From positions 1 through 6,824 of the forward strand of contig CAMBJI010000111.1 in assembly GCA_945867725.1 (NCBI GenBank): 6,824 nt of DNA, read 5' to 3'. The position numbers were made by a program, and so were the translations under genes. The notes under the pieces are model-generated. The model worked only from the letters and a program-made list of their open reading frames with translations. It searched no databases and was not told the DNA's origin. Source of the DNA: Bordetella parapertussis (GTDB taxonomy: Bacteria > Pseudomonadota > Gammaproteobacteria > Burkholderiales > Burkholderiaceae_D). This document shows, in pieces, positions 6,501-6,824 of the stretch (positions within the stretch are counted from its first letter, which is position 1; each line of letters starts with the position of its first letter).

Positions 6501-6824
6501 TTACGCAGCTTCAGGAACGCTAGGCAGACCCGAGAGCGCCATAGCAAGCTCTTTTTCATCATAGGTCTCGTCTTTGAGGCTGCCAGCAAAATAGGCAGAA
6601 TAAGCCGCCATATCAAAGTGACCATGACCACACAGATTGAACAGAATGACTTCGCTCTTGCCCTCGCGCTTGCAGCGCAGTGCTTCTTCAATCGCACCTT
6701 TGACGGCGTGATTGGCTTCAGGTGCGGGCACGATACCTTCATGACGTGCGAACAACACACCAGCGGCAAAGCATTCGGTCTGATGATAGGCAGTCGCTTC
6801 AAGGAGTCCCAGCTCTTTCAGGTG
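6501..6824 (-). CDS. TrpB2-type tryptophan synthase beta chain-like PLP enzyme (3' end only)
   Basis: Only the last 107 residues are in the window; the gene continues past the right edge. TrpB enzymes make tryptophan from serine and indole with pyridoxal phosphate. The fragment has YHQTECFAAGVLFARHEGIVPAPEANHA early on, and later FNLCGHGHFDMAAYSAYF. The EGIVPAPE..HA segment is shared by TrpB proteins. The GHGHFD pattern, in place of the SGRGDKD of canonical TrpB (TrpB1), together with the YHQ.E.F segment, points to the TrpB2 subgroup, often annotated TrpB-like PLP-dependent enzyme. The PLP lysine and the glycine-rich phosphate loop lie outside the window and cannot be checked. The protein ends at TAA 6501-6503, followed by the strong terminator. 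No trpA follows, unlike a standard trpBA pair. Confidence 0.85.
   Translation of the reverse strand, partial: HLKELGLLEATAYHQTECFAAGVLFARHEGIVPAPEANHAVKGAIEEALRCKREGKSEVILFNLCGHGHFDMAAYSAYFAGSLKDETYDEKELAMALSGLPSVPEAA

Overview
The window reads as ordinary chromosomal DNA of a proteobacterium, most likely a betaproteobacterium of the Burkholderiales/Oxalobacteraceae type. The QueE protein has the Burkholderia-style CX14CX2C cluster motif, and the ABC-F, LdcA, TadA and TctD/TctE-like proteins all look proteobacterial. That placement is inferred from protein resemblance and moderate GC; no rRNA gene is present. All eight genes I can support lie on the minus strand, so transcription runs from right to left.

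In transcription order the layout is as follows. (1) 6501-6824 holds the 3' end of a TrpB2-type tryptophan synthase beta chain, closed by a strong intrinsic terminator at 6449-6478. (2) 5700-6368 and 4357-5703 hold an OmpR-family response regulator and a TctE/QseC-like sensor kinase, overlapping by 4 bases (ATGA). (3) A short gap at 4289-4356 contains a weaker terminator-like hairpin that overlaps a 15-codon leader-like ORF. (4) Next come queE (3653-4288), queD (3192-3638) and tadA (2712-3182), closely packed. (5) A 123-bp gap contains an 8-bp tandem repeat array that runs into the ldcA start codon. (6) ldcA (1677-2588) encodes the cytoplasmic LD-carboxypeptidase. (7) A 175-bp gap holds a hairpin and an extended -10-like element. 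(8) ybiT (1-1501, 3' end outside the window) encodes an ABC-F ATPase.

Functionally, queE and queD are consecutive steps of 7-deazaguanine (preQ0/queuosine) synthesis, and tadA makes inosine 34 in tRNA. The central cluster is therefore devoted to the wobble base of tRNA anticodons. LdcA recycles peptidoglycan peptides. YbiT is a ribosome-associated ABC-F ATPase. The two-component pair probably senses a small extracellular molecule, but no target transporter lies in the window.

I see no mobile element, CRISPR array, phage gene or RNA gene. The genes are conventional. The least ordinary signals are in the junctions. Short tandem repeats (8-mer and 7-mer) sit directly in front of two consecutive start codons, ldcA and tadA, where a Shine-Dalgarno sequence would be expected. 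A terminator-like hairpin, apparently nested in a leader ORF, precedes queE. These are candidates for regulatory variation, not evidence of a new system.
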